Shown: positions 34,540-47,399 of the stretch, in pieces
Numbering within the stretch: the stretch's first letter is position 1
Layout: each line of letters starts with the position of its first letter
Assembly (NCBI GenBank): GCA_947685225.1
Contig: CANTUV010000051.1
Coordinates: 4,154,001 to 4,218,000 of the forward strand
From: Garcia nutans
Taxonomy: Eukaryota; Streptophyta; Magnoliopsida; Malpighiales; Euphorbiaceae
Direction of reading: 5' to 3'
DNA: 64,000 nt
Translations under genes and position numbers: made by a program
Notes under the pieces: generated by a model
What the model was told of the DNA's origin: nothing
What the model saw: the letters and a program-made list of their open reading frames with translations, nothing else
Databases searched by the model: none

Positions 34540-37500
34540 TATAGTGATCTACATGATATCAAATCTTACGAAGTTTAAGTTTGTTGCACTTGATATATCA
34601 AAAAATAATTACTTATCATAGACCCTTGATGCTGAGTTTCATTTGAATGCTATGAATCTTAAAAAAATAATTAAAAAAGAAAATAATATATTCCAGCAGG
34701 ATCGTGCAAAGGGAATGATATTCTTTTGTCATCATCTCCGTGAAATATTAAAGGCTGAATATTTAAATGTAAATAATCCTTTTGAACTTTGGCAAAATTA
34801 AAAAGAAAGATTTAATCATCAAAAAATATTTATTCTTTCAAAATCTCATTATAATTGGATGTACTTGTGATTACAAGATTTTAAAAATGTTAATGAATAT
34901 AATTTTGCGGTTTTTAAGATTACTTCTCAATTAAAATTATGTGGTGAAAAGATTACTGATTAAGATTTATTAGAAAATACTTTCTTAATTTTTCACGTCT
35001 CGAATATGCTCTTGCAGCAGCAATATCAAGAAAGATGTTTAAAAAAAATCTAAATTGATATCATGTCTTCTTGTTATTGAATAAAATAATGAATTTTTAA
35101 TGAAAAATCATCAATCACGACTAACTGGATCTGAACCATTTCTTGAAACGAATGTTATAATGACAAATAAGTCTGAACGAAATTAAAATTATAGACGTAG
35201 TCATGGTCGTGGTAGAGGTGACAGTCATACTAATTATTGAAGCTATAAAAGTCACCACAATAGTAATTTTAGAAAGACTAATGATTATTGTGAAAAAAAA
35301 ATGAAAAATGAAAGAATTTGCAAAATAAAAATGAAGAAAACATATGCTATGAATGTGGCATAAAAGGACACTGATCTTGTACCTGTTGTACATATAAACA
35401 TCTTATGAATATTTACTAATCTTCTACAGAAAAAAAAAGTGTGGAGACTAATTTTCTTGAACATAATGATCCAATTGATTTCACACACCTTAATGTTTTA
35501 GACTTCTTTGAAAATGCTAATGAAAAAACTAATAATTTAATAATTGATGAAAATTCTCATTTTGATGCCCATATTGATTAATATATTTTTTAATGTCACA
35601 TATTTTTATTTGTTTATTTTTCAAGTGTGTTAAGTTTAATATTAAATGTGTTTTTATTTTTAATATCTAAGTGTATTTTATTTTTAATTTTATCTCTATG
35701 TACTTTATAAAACTATATTAAATAAAAAATATTATGACTAATTTATAATATTTTTATTTTGAAGTAAATAGAATTATCCAGTCACTTAGTTGATATTCGT
35801 GGAGATTTATATTTGGTAGACAGTGCAACAACGCATACTATCTGAAAGATATAGTATATTTTTCTCATATTCAATTAGCTAAGGCTAATGCTAATATAAT
35901 TTTTGGTGCTGTAAATTTAATTGAAAGATTTAGAAGAACTCATATTATATTATTTAAAGGCACAAAATTAATAATAAATTATGTATTATTTTTTAGTCAA
36001 TCAAAAAGAAATCTTCTAAGTTTTAGATATATATATATCAATGGTTACCATATTGAGACTAAAGATAAAAATAACAAAGAATATCTCTATATTACATCTA
36101 CAATATCAGAAAATAAGTATATAATAGAGAAATTATCAATATTTTCTTTTGAATTATATTATACATATATACATCTAATATAATCTAATATTGCAATTAA
36201 CTAGAAGTTAATTGACTCAAAGAGTTCTATTTTATGGTATGATCATTTAGGTCATCCTGAAGCTGTAATAATGAGAAGAATTATATAATATTCGTATGGG
36301 CACTCTTTAAAGAACTATAAATTTTTTTTATCAAGTGAATTTTTATTTGTTGCTTGTGCTAAAAAAAAATTGATTACTAGGATATCTTAAAGTAAAATTA
36401 GATTTGAATATTCTCAGTTTTTAAAACGAATCCATGGAGATATATGTGGGCTTATCATTTTATTTTGTGGTCATTTTTAATATTTTATTATTTTAATAGA
36501 TGCTTCTACAATATGATTACATATTTATTTATTGTCTACTTGCAATTTGCATTTGCGAGACTATTAGCACAAATCATTAAATTATGAATATAATTTCTAG
36601 ATTATACGATTAAGAAAATTCATCTTGATAATGATTATTGCACATCAATTAGGATTACAGTTGAGTATTATGTAACCCATACTTATACACAAAATGGTTT
36701 AACAGAATCTTTTATAAAACAACTGCAATTAATTGCTAGACTATTATTTATGAGGACAAAACTATCCAGTTCAGCTTGTGAATATATTATATTACATGCA
36801 GCACTACTTATCAAAATTAGACCGACTACCTATTTTGAATTTTTTTCATTACAATTTGTATATGGTTATGAGCCCAATATTTCTCATTTGAAAATTTTTT
36901 GTTGTGAGGTATATATTTCACTTGCTCCACCACAACACACAAAAATGGGCATATAAAGGAGACTAAAAATTTATGTTGTTTTAAATCACCTTCAATTATT
37001 AGATATCTTGAACCAATGACATGTGATATTTTTATAGCATGGTTTGCTGATTGTCAATTTGATGAGATTGTGTTCTCAGTATTAGGGGAGAATAAAGAAA
37101 GTTAGAAAAATAAAATATTTCATAGAAGACATCATCAATCTCTCATTATGATCATCAAATAGATGAAAGTCATCTTGGAGTTAAAAAATTATTTATTTGT
37201 AAAATATTGCAAATCAGTTGCTAGATGTATTTACTGATGCAAAAGAGTAACTAAATCGCATGTACCAACATTAAATGCTCCTGCCCAAATTAACTAAAGG
37301 AATGATATGTGAATAATCTTATTAGCCTATGTATTTTTATTAAAAAAAATTAAAATTCGGACTTGTCATTATTACAGTGTATATCGATAATTTAAATATT
37401 ATTAGGACTCCTGATAAGCTTAAAGAAGTTGTAACACTGTTAAAGAAAAAAATTTGAAATGAAAGACCCTGCAAAGACAAAATTTAGTCTTGGTCTATAA

Positions 37501-38330
37501 GTCAAACATTGATTGAATGAAATTTTTGTGCATCGGTCAATTTATACAGAAAAAGTGTTAAAATGATTTAATATGGATAAAACTCACCTATTGAGTTCTC
37601 CAATGATTGTTTGATCTCTTGATATAAAGAAAGATTCATTTTGTCCTAAAGAGATAATGAAAAAATTCTTGTTCCTGAAGTACCATATCTTAGTGTAATT
37701 GGTTCATTAATGTATCTAGCTAATTATACAAGACCAAATATAGCATTCTCAGTTAATTTATTAGCACGATATAGTTATGCAACAACACGAAGACACTGAA
37801 AATGGTGTTAAATATATATTTAGTTATCTTCATATAACTACTGACTTGAGATTATTTTATTCAAAGCAATTAAATTTCAAATTAATTGGATTTGCAGATA
37901 CTGAATATTTACTTGATCCACATAAAGGACGATTACAAATATAATATTTATTTCCATACGGTGACACTGCAATATCTTGACGCTCAACAAAATAAACGAT
38001 TATTGCCACATCTTAAAATCATGCAGAAATTATTGCAATTCATGAAGCAAGCCGTGAATATGCATGATTAAGATCATTAGTTCAACATATGCATGACACA
38101 TATAATCTCTCATCTACTGAAATGAGCCCATCAATTCTGTATAAAGACAATGTTGTGTGTATTGCTCAATTAAAAGGATGCTATATTGAGGATAATAAAA
38201 CTAAGCATATTTCATCAAAATTTCTTTTCATGCATGAATTCCAGAAGAAAGACGAAATAGATGTTCATCAAATTCGCTCAAGTGAAATTTAATAGATTTA
38301 TTAACAAAAGCTTTGCTAACTGCAATATTT
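34540..38330 (+). pseudogene. Copia B gag-pol remnants
   Basis: Fragments of a copia polyprotein. The capsid (UBN2-like) with AEFHLNAMNLKKII, FFCHHLREILKAEYL and SQLKLCGEKITD is at about 34625-34960. A zinc knuckle relic (CYECGIKGH, then stop) is at about 35350. A protease relic DSATTHT is at about 35820. An integrase relic (LGHPEA, IHGDICG) spans 36245-36450. In the RT relic at 37380-37391 the catalytic YVDD has become YIDN. RNase H traces reach about 38290. Stops and frameshifts are frequent throughout, so no product can be made. Confidence 0.85.
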
Positions 38331-38520
38331 GAAAAGCTAGTTCACAAGATTATCATACGTCAACTTAGAAATGTTCATTAATATGAGGAGAAAAAATATA
38401 TATATATATATTATATTAAGAATGTTGTATTCTTTTTTTTATTAGATTTTTTTTCACATGGTTTTTACCTAGTAAGATTTTAATGAGGCATATTCTGAAT
38501 AAAAAAATATCCAACGGGAG

Positions 38521-38858
38521 CATTATGAATAATTAAAAACATTAATAAGTGGATGTTACTTTTTATCACTTTAATAATCATATTACTTTAATCATATTAT
38601 CTTGTCTCCTAATTATCTTATCTTGTCTCCTTAATTATTTTGTCACTTTATTTATTTTATTATCTTAGTAATTAATATGTAATATTTTATTTAATTTTTA
38701 ACTCTACAAATAAAGAGAGGTTGTAAGGCTTTTAATGAATAAATTATAAATGAGATTATAAGTGCCCTTCCTCTCTAAATTATTTCTTAAAATAATTATT
38801 TTTTAATTTTTTAATTTTTCTTTTAATTATTTATAATTTTATCATTAATTATATAACA
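38521..38858 (+). repeat. 3' LTR of copia B
   Basis: 338 bp paired with the 5' LTR. It is preceded by a purine-rich CGGGAG tract that serves as a degenerate polypurine tract. Confidence 0.88.
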
Positions 38859-38863
38859 CAATC

Positions 38864-41800
38864 AACTTTAAAGCTAAATTCTGATTAAAAAAAAACTTTA
38901 AAGGTAAATTAAATATTAAAAGGTCTTTTAAACGTTTAATCTTATATACAACTTTTTAGCTTTTCTTGCCCTCTTGAAGTTGATTTGTGCTTCCTATGAA
39001 ACTTACGTAACCAAACGTTTAATTTATTTGGTCTTCTCAATCTCACATAAATTAGAATTAAAACATGAGAATATAAAATCTAAATTTTAATTAAAATTAA
39101 AATATGTTTTTTTATCAATTATTGCTGTGAATAATTCTGAAAAAGGTTATCCCTTTAAGGCTTTTAATTTGTAATATTAGGATTCAAACACTATATTGTA
39201 CAATTGTATATTTAAATGTGGGATTTTTTTTAACTCTTAAACCCCCTTATTTTTTAAATAAAAACTAGGCAACCTTCTTTCTTCTTTTTTTACCTTACAA
39301 AGTGAAATTAAGAAAATAAAGTACAAAATACATTCAAAAATGCAATATAAAATAATTATTGTTTTTCTTTTTTGTAAAACCAAAATCCAAGCGTAGAAAA
39401 AATACAAATATAATTTTAATAAATTCCAAAGTAATTATTATCCAAATCAATAACTAATTTAATTATTTTTCTTTTTTCATGTTTAATATTACTTTTCCAT
39501 AATCTAGCTATTTCTCGAAGGCGAACGTAAGATTTGAATATAGCGGGGCTTGCGCTATATTAAATTTAAGTTTTTAGAAAATTTTATTAGTCATAACTAT
39601 TATAAATATTTTTTTACTTTGAGATAATCAATTTAATATTTATTAATATATTTTAGTTTCAATGATTAATGATACAAACTAGTGAAAAAATGTATTAAAA
39701 AAACCAAATTGAGATTTTAAGAACTTTTATCTTTAACACAACTAACAAAGACTAAATTGAGATAGATATTATATACATATAAATTCTTGAGTGTAACTAT
39801 ATATTTACTATATATACAAAAGAATAATAAATCTTATGATACATAATTTAAAGAAAAATAAATTGTGTCTATAAAATTGGTTTATTATATTAGTTTTTTT
39901 AAAGCATTTTATTATATTAGTTAATGTGATATCATTTTATATTTTTAATAAAAATAATTTATTTTTTTAATCATTGTGAAATAAAAAACTAATATTTTTA
40001 TTATATTAGTTGTTTAAAGCATTTTATTATATTAGTTAATGTGATATCATTTTATATTTTTAATAAAAATAATTTATTTTTTTAATCATTGTGAAATAGA
40101 AAATATGCCTGCCTATTTAGATCAGAAGAATTATATTAATTGTATCTTCAACATAATTTTTTTACATTTAGTTATAAAATAAATTTGAAGACATAAGATA
40201 ATTATAATTTAGGTATGCATTTTAAAATGTTTATAATTTTTCTTTGCATATACATATATTATTTAAATTAGCCATAGACTTACTTTATTTAGTCGTTTTC
40301 ATGTGATTAACTATGAATATGAATCTCAAAACAAAAAAAAAACTATGAATATGTAAAATTTGAAATAAAATTTTAGATTAAAAATTGAATAATTTTTTTG
40401 AGGGAATAATATTGAATAATTTGAAATTATGATTCGCATGGGACTATTATTAGTTTTTTTTTTTGGAGAAAATTGATTTACTAAATTTTGTTCACTTAAA
40501 AATTTTTTTATATAAATTTTAATAATTTATAATCTACAGGGAAAAATTAAAAAGGTTTTTTTTTTCAAAATTAAATATATAAAACATAATTAGTGTTAAT
40601 ATTTGTATATAGACTTACATAACATGAATTTTTTTTAGATAAAAATTTGCACATGGATTTATGCAATAATTGTTTATTAGCTTGTTTAATAGAATGGATA
40701 ATCAGACATCACATGCACATGGTTCATGTATGTTAGATTTAAATAATAATAATTTAATAATTAACAGATCAGAAGGTCTAACGTCTACATTGCATTCACA
40801 ATCTCAGGCAAAATAATTAATTGGTAGGTAAAAGAAATACATATTGTTCGGTCAAATGGTTTTGTTGAAATTAAGGTATTTATAAAAAGCCCAGATTCAT
40901 TGCAGTCATTGTCTTTAGCCTTCACTGACATGTACACTTGCGGTTTTCAATTTTTCTATTTGTATTATTAATATTTTTAAAATTTAATTTATCTTCATAC
41001 AATTTTTAAATTTTAATTTTTTATTAATATTTTTTGTTTTATTTTTTAGCTAAAAAATATTATATAAATTTCTCATGAATCTATATATCCAAAACCAAAA
41101 CAAAAAAAAAAGAATTTTTTGTTTTTATTTTTGAATATATAACTCCATATGGCATTAAGTGTTATATCTCTTAGTCAAAAAATTTTATCGGAATAAATTA
41201 AACTTTAAGAATATTAATGACAAATAAAAAGTTTAATAATGATTGGTGAAATTAACTCAGAATTAATTTTTTTTATTTTTCTTTATATATATTTTGTTTA
41301 TTTTATTGTGGGGAAAAAGTTTTTTTTAATTTATTATTTATTTTATAATTAAAATGTGGAAAATTAATATATAATATTAATGAGGTATGGATGTTCTGAA
41401 ACCAAGTAGATGAGTTATTCACATGTTTATTGAAGTTGAAGCATTATAGTAATGGTTTATGGAGAATTTGATTTATAGTTAAACTCCCTGCAGCTTGGTG
41501 GTGTGACGAGTACCACCCTTTTGCAGGCTTTCTGTTCTTCTGTCCTTCTCAAAATTATTGCACACTCTTGAAATGAAAGTTAAAATTTAAAATTTACATT
41601 TTAATTTTTAATTTTGTGTTTAAATATATAAAAATAAAACAATATTTGTTCACTATAAATTGATATTATAAAATAATTTTGTATTTTGTACATTAAAATT
41701 TAAATACATTAAATAAGAGGAGATAACTGATCACTTCTTTTTTTCATAATTTTTTTACTTTATTCAAAATTCGAATTTAAATTTTGTTTAATAGAAATCT

Positions 41801-44648
41801 TTTAATCGTTTTTTTTTACTTTTTGTGTTAATAAATAACTAGATTAACAATTTGAAAGCAAAAAAAAAAATCATATCATAACACAAAGAAATTAAGAATT
41901 TTATTATTTTTTTCTTAAAAAAAATTCTATATGAATGTACCAAAATAAAATATTAATGAAGGAAGATGGCAATTAGCAAATCACCAAAAATAAAAAATAA
42001 AAGTGAGAAATCTGATCCACACAAATGGATACCCAATCCATAACACACTCTCCCCTATCTAAAATCTTAATTATTTTAAATAATAAAATCTCAATTATTA
42101 TGATTTGTAGGGTAATAGAGATTATTTCATTCAATGAAACTGATTCTTTGCAGTCCATCTCTTCTTTCTTCTGTATTCAAATGTCTCTGTTAAGATGCAT
42201 TCTCTCTCAGTATATGTATTCCAATTCTTTATGGCAAAGATTTTTGGGAAAATTAATATTAAATTTGAAAATTAATTTAATTAAAATTTGTCATCTTTAA
42301 TTAGGTTGATTAGGAGTTAAATACTCTTTCTTCTCTTTCAAAATTTTCAATTAAAAAAATAAAAACGAATTTTTTTCGTAAAGAAATGAATTTTTGATCA
42401 ATAAATTTTTAAATGCAAAATATATTCTCATTAATAACTTAAAAATATAGCTATAACATATAAATAATTAAAATCTATAAGATATACATAATTAATAAAA
42501 TTATTGAAGCTCTTTAAACTTTTTTAATGTAAACAGTAAATAATAAAAATACATAGCGAATAATCTAACTTTCAATAGATACTCATTTCATCTGTTATCG
42601 ATAGAAATATATCGAATTACATTTCATATGATATAAGAAGGATACTTCTATTTGAGAGAATAAATTCTCGAACAATACTTATAAAAATTTAATTTTGTAA
42701 CTTAAGAAATGAAATGAAAGAAAGAGAAAAGCATATTGGATTTTTAGGTCTTTGTATGTATACACAAAATGAAATGCATCAAATCTTAACTACTACATTA
42801 TAATAATTAAGTACTTACAAATTAAAAACGATTTGATTTGGTATTATCTTATTTAGAATCTGCCAGCTACCTAATGGCAATAATTCGTACATAAATTTTG
42901 AATTTTAATAATAAAAAAATTATTAGGCCTTTAAATATTTTTATTTTCACATATATTTAATTTATGTTAGCGCACGTTTGTGTATAAAAATATTGTCATG
43001 GATATGTTATCATATTCAATTTTTGAATGTCAAAGTCTAAAATTTAGTTCTTTAGAATATATATGTAAAAAAATAAATTATGAAATATATATCAATTTCT
43101 CTTCATTTTTTTTATTTTAATTAACCCTTATGCAACCCAAACCACCCCCGTTTGTTTTGTTTTGGAGAATAATACTTTTGTTTTTCATCCATAACTCAAT
43201 ATTTTTAATTATATAATTAAAATTTAAAAGCTGATTTTAAAAAATTAGACTCCATAGATTAAAAGAATAAAAAAATTCAAGTTCAAAAGCTAAAAAATAA
43301 AAATTAAATAATATAGGGTAGTTAAAATTCAAATACTCTCATATTTTTAATAGTATGGATAATAAAGAATTTTGGGTTTAAAATAATTATATTTCAACGT
43401 TATATATTGGTCTAGTTGGTAAAAAAACAAAAAAAAATGGTTTGGCAAATTAAAAAAAAAATATTAATTATTAGTTATTAGGAGTCCAAACAACCATTAG
43501 TTTGAAAAAATTTATTTTCTCATAATTGATTTAAATTAAACGATATTACCTCTATTAAAAAATATTGCTAATAAAAATATTTTTTAAATTAAATTTTTAC
43601 ATTATAATATTATAAAAAGTTATTATAAATTATTATAAATAATATAATATTTACAAAATTATTATATTAAGAATAAAATATAAAAAATATAATTATTAAA
43701 CTAATTATTTATAATTTTTCGACTATTGATTTTATTATTTTTATAATCAATTTCATATTATTAAAAAAATATTAAGATATATATTATAAGTAAATTAGTT
43801 ATTATTTAGTACTTTAAATATTTTTAAATGAATGTTTATTGATGAAAAAAATCATAAATAAATAAAATTTAAATGAAATCCTGGAATAGCTAAGTCCTGG
43901 TATGGATTCTGCCTTAGACTTTGTTGGGTAATAACATTTGGATGACTTGGAAAACAGAAATAAAAGGAAAATTAAAACAAGGCTTTGAAGCCACTTTCCC
44001 ATTTGCATTATGCGTTGTTGTATATAGACATATTTGAATTATTACAAGTTATGAAATGAATTTCATGGAAATTTCATCTTTCAATGCCTAATTCAAATTA
44101 TTCAATACGTTGTTTCCTTGAGAATTTCTCGTTTTAGATATCAGAATATACGTGGAAAATAAAAAAAATATATAGTAAAGATGGCTATGATTCACAAAGC
44201 ATAAATAAAAATGGTAATGCTAAATGGTTTTCAGATTTGAAAATTGAAATTTAAAATTTCATTATCTTATATATTGCTCTAATTTCCTACCAGATAATCA
44301 ATTTAATAAGTTACTTTTTTTTCAAATTTTTTTTCAAAAGATTCCTTTCATTTTCGAAATGTAATTATTCATTAACCCAAAAAGGATTAACCTTAACAAA
44401 CATTCACTTAAAATAAAATAAAATAATTAAAAGAAAGAATATGAAACATATTAAAAAGGCCGAAGAAGGGTGTTACAGAGGCATGCAATTAAATTTATAT
44501 CATGTAATTAGATTTTTTAAGCAATTCAATAACATGTTTTATATAATATATCATGTAATTAAATTTTTATAATTCAAATATCATATATATAATAAATTTA
44601 ATAATTTATTAAAATAAATTTATATTATATTAAATAATTAATAATAAA
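38864..44648. other. Long AT-rich stretch without genes
   Basis: Nearly 6 kb of AT-rich DNA. It contains the tandem duplication at 39881-40098 and a short GC-richer hairpin near 41490-41530 (GGTGGT/ACCACC stem). No coding domain, RNA gene or other mobile element is recognisable. Frames such as 43814-44008 begin with a hydrophobic segment but have no further support. Confidence 0.6.
39881..40098. repeat. Tandem duplication, 115-bp period
   Basis: Copies at 39898-39983 and 40013-40098 are identical over 86 bp, and similarity extends to the left (TTTATTATATTAG). The identity implies a recent local duplication. Confidence 0.93.
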
Positions 44649-45115
44649 TTTAATTTGCAGTAATTCACTATATACTAGGCTTAATTTGAAGTAATTAACT
44701 ATTTTACTAGTATAAATTTATGTAATTCAATATATAATAGGTTGAATTTGAAGTAATTATCTATATTATAAGTATAAATTTATATAATTCACTATATAAT
44801 AAATTTAATTTGCAGTAATTAATAATGCTACAAGAATAAGTTAATATAATTTAACATATAGGTTTAATTTAGAGTAAATTAATAGAATTAACTATGTTAT
44901 AAGTATATATTTATAAAATTTACTAAATAATATATTTAATTTAGAGTAATTGATTCTATAATATGTTTAATTTAGAGTAATTGACAATGTTACAAGCATA
45001 AATTAATATAACTGATTATATATTAGATTTAATTTGGAATAATTGACAATATTATAGATATAAATTAATATAATTTACTATATAATATGTTTAATTTGAT
45101 GTAATTAACTATGTT
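44649..45115. repeat. AT-rich minisatellite, unit about 62 bp
   Basis: About eight or nine degenerate copies of a unit that starts TTTAATTTGNAGTAATT and continues with ATATAAGTATAAATT, then TATAATTNACTATATAATA. Units vary from about 30 to 75 bp through internal deletions. Similar AT-rich text extends to about 44490. No coding function. Confidence 0.8.
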
Positions 45116-46152
45116 CACTTTTTTATTTTTTTCAAGGCTAATATCTTACAAATGGTTTAATATTTTCACTTAGAATTAAAAGAATAAGATTTATTTTTAA
45201 TTATATACGTTGATTAATTTTTTTTATTAAATTGAATTATGAAATTAGCACTGATATTATAAAATGAGAATATAATTAATTAAATTATATTTTCAAGCTA
45301 GTATCGACTAAATAATTAATTTTCATCAGCTATGAGCTATTATCCAATCATCAAAGATAGCTACATTTAACTAACTATAAAATATGAATTAATTGAGCTA
45401 TTAGACATGTATCATATGACTTAAATTTTTTTTTTTAAAATGATCAAATATTTTTAAATATTTTTAAAAATATAAAATATCATATATATATATATATTCG
45501 AATTAAAATATATATATTGATTTTTAATGTGTATAGTTTAATATGAGTATTTGGAGGTAAATTAATTTCTTATTTTAAAGCCAAAGCTAACAGAAAAGTA
45601 TTTTTTGACTTTTCATCCAGTTTGGTCGAATTCTAGCCACTCAAATATGGGTAACTTAGTTTTTCCTAATAAAAATTCTCATTCAAATATATAATTATTA
45701 TTGATGAGACGAATTATTCTCTCTCTCTCGTATAAATTCTTAATTCATTGCTGTGTGGAGATTTATGTGCATTTAACAAATTATGCCAAATAATTGATGG
45801 TGTGTGAATATCATTTCTCTACTGAATTAACAATACACATATTAAAATATTGTAAGATAATAAATATTTCTTTTTTTTTCTTTTTAAAAAAAGAAGATTG
45901 TTTAAATGAGATGAGTAATAAAATTTTTTTTATAAGATCTATGTGTATTCTCAGGGCACATGTTAAATAGTAACTAAAATTTTTTTTAGTTTTTATTGAA
46001 ATATATTTTATTTTAATTGAAATTTGTTTAAATCATTTTGCGATATGTGTAATTTTCTTACATTTTTAAAAAGTTAATTTATAATAAATTTCAACAAAAA
46101 TGAAATGCATCACAAGAAAAATATTAGAATTAATTAACATGTGCTCGGAGTA
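45116..46152. other. AT-rich spacer
   Basis: AT-rich DNA between the minisatellite and copia C. No feature recognised. Confidence 0.65.
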
Positions 46153-46157
46153 GATGT

Positions 46158-46638
46158 TGAAAGGAGAAGAAAATTAATTCTCCTAAAAACTAAAATATGC
46201 ATAGATCACTATATTATTCAAATTAAATTGCAAAGGGCAGAATTGCGTACCTGACATCATCGTATGTTGAAGCTGAAGACGATTTTGGGGTTTATCGTCT
46301 TCCAGGAGATACACACTTTAAGTTTAGCGGAAGCACTACTGAAGGAACGTAATGTTCTCTCAAAATTATTATGTTCCCCCGGAGACCACGACCCCTTATT
46401 TATAACTGAATAAATTTCTATTTTGGTCCTTCAACAAAATAGAAACACTTAATGGTCTCTACAATTATAATCCTATTACGAGTAGGACACCTCAATAATC
46501 AACAATCCTTATTTGATCATAACTTTAATTTGACTATTTTAATTTGACTGCAATACATATTTAATATTTAAATATATTTAGCCCACACTTATGATTAATT
46601 AGAGGATTAATTTTAACAATTTAAAATTAATTCTAACA
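46158..46638 (-). repeat. 3' LTR of copia C
   Basis: 481 bp, about 98.5% identical by eye to 51956-52436. Confidence 0.95.
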
Positions 46639-46649
46639 ATCTCCCACTT
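46639..46649 (-). other. Polypurine tract of copia C
   Basis: AAGTGGGAGAT on the minus strand directly abuts the 3' LTR. Confidence 0.85.
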
Positions 46650-47399
46650 GGGCTAACATATATTAAATATAAATGTATATACCTTAATGAGCTCATAAAA
46701 GCAGTCATACTGAAGGTGCCTCAAACAATCTCGTCCATTGATTATATCGATAAAGGACTGAAGGGTCAGTCGCCACATTCATCGTGACTCAAACCACCAT
46801 CAATCACATTACCAATACTCTCAAATGACATAGATCAATAATAGGAGTGTAGCATGGAAACTACATGTAATATGATCCAATCATGCCTGTTTCCAACTGG
46901 TCACACTTAATTGAGATCAACCACAAAAATAACACAGAGTGTAATAAACAAAAGTGAATACTTCATTTTCTGCAGAAACTGAATTAACATATCCAAAACC
47001 AAATAGAGCATTCAAAACATAATGAAAACATAATGAACAAAACTCCCACTGAAACTAAACATCCTCAAACAATATGATACCCACATGAGCAGTGTGCTCA
47101 TGAAAGACTTTCGGTATCAATGCCTTAGTAAGAGGATCTATAATTATGGAGTTTGTTCTAACATGCTTTATGGATATCTGTCCACTCTGTATTTTCTCCA
47201 TTTACAGCCAGAAACTAAATACCAAATAGCTCCTACTGTCATTGGAGAATCAAACTGCTGAATTAATGTCACACTTAAAACTTTATTAGCATTTTCAATG
47301 CTAGCCATAATGTGCAGCCCTGTGACATTCAGCAAAGTCAAAAAAATTCATGATCAAATGTCTCATAGCATACTACAAATTCCAAAACCATGGAATGTA

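Larger units (their letters stand above)
33216..38858 (+). mobile_element. Ty1/copia LTR retrotransposon B, old and decayed
   Basis: A 5643-bp element with LTRs at 33216-33548 and 38521-38858 that differ at more than a tenth of positions. Flanks TAATC (33211-33215) and CAATC (38859-38863) are an imperfect 5-bp target duplication. The LTR starts have lost TG by transitions (TA and CA), while both end in AACA. Internal remnants in copia order are visible on the plus strand, all broken by stops and frameshifts. It is the oldest LTR insertion of the window. Confidence 0.88.

Noticed and set aside
43814..44008. 64-codon frame with a signal-peptide-like start
   Set aside because: Single short frame in AT-rich DNA, which often encodes hydrophobic runs by chance.
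44649..45115. CRISPR-like array
   Set aside because: Plant nuclear DNA; units are contiguous degenerate tandem copies without unique spacers.
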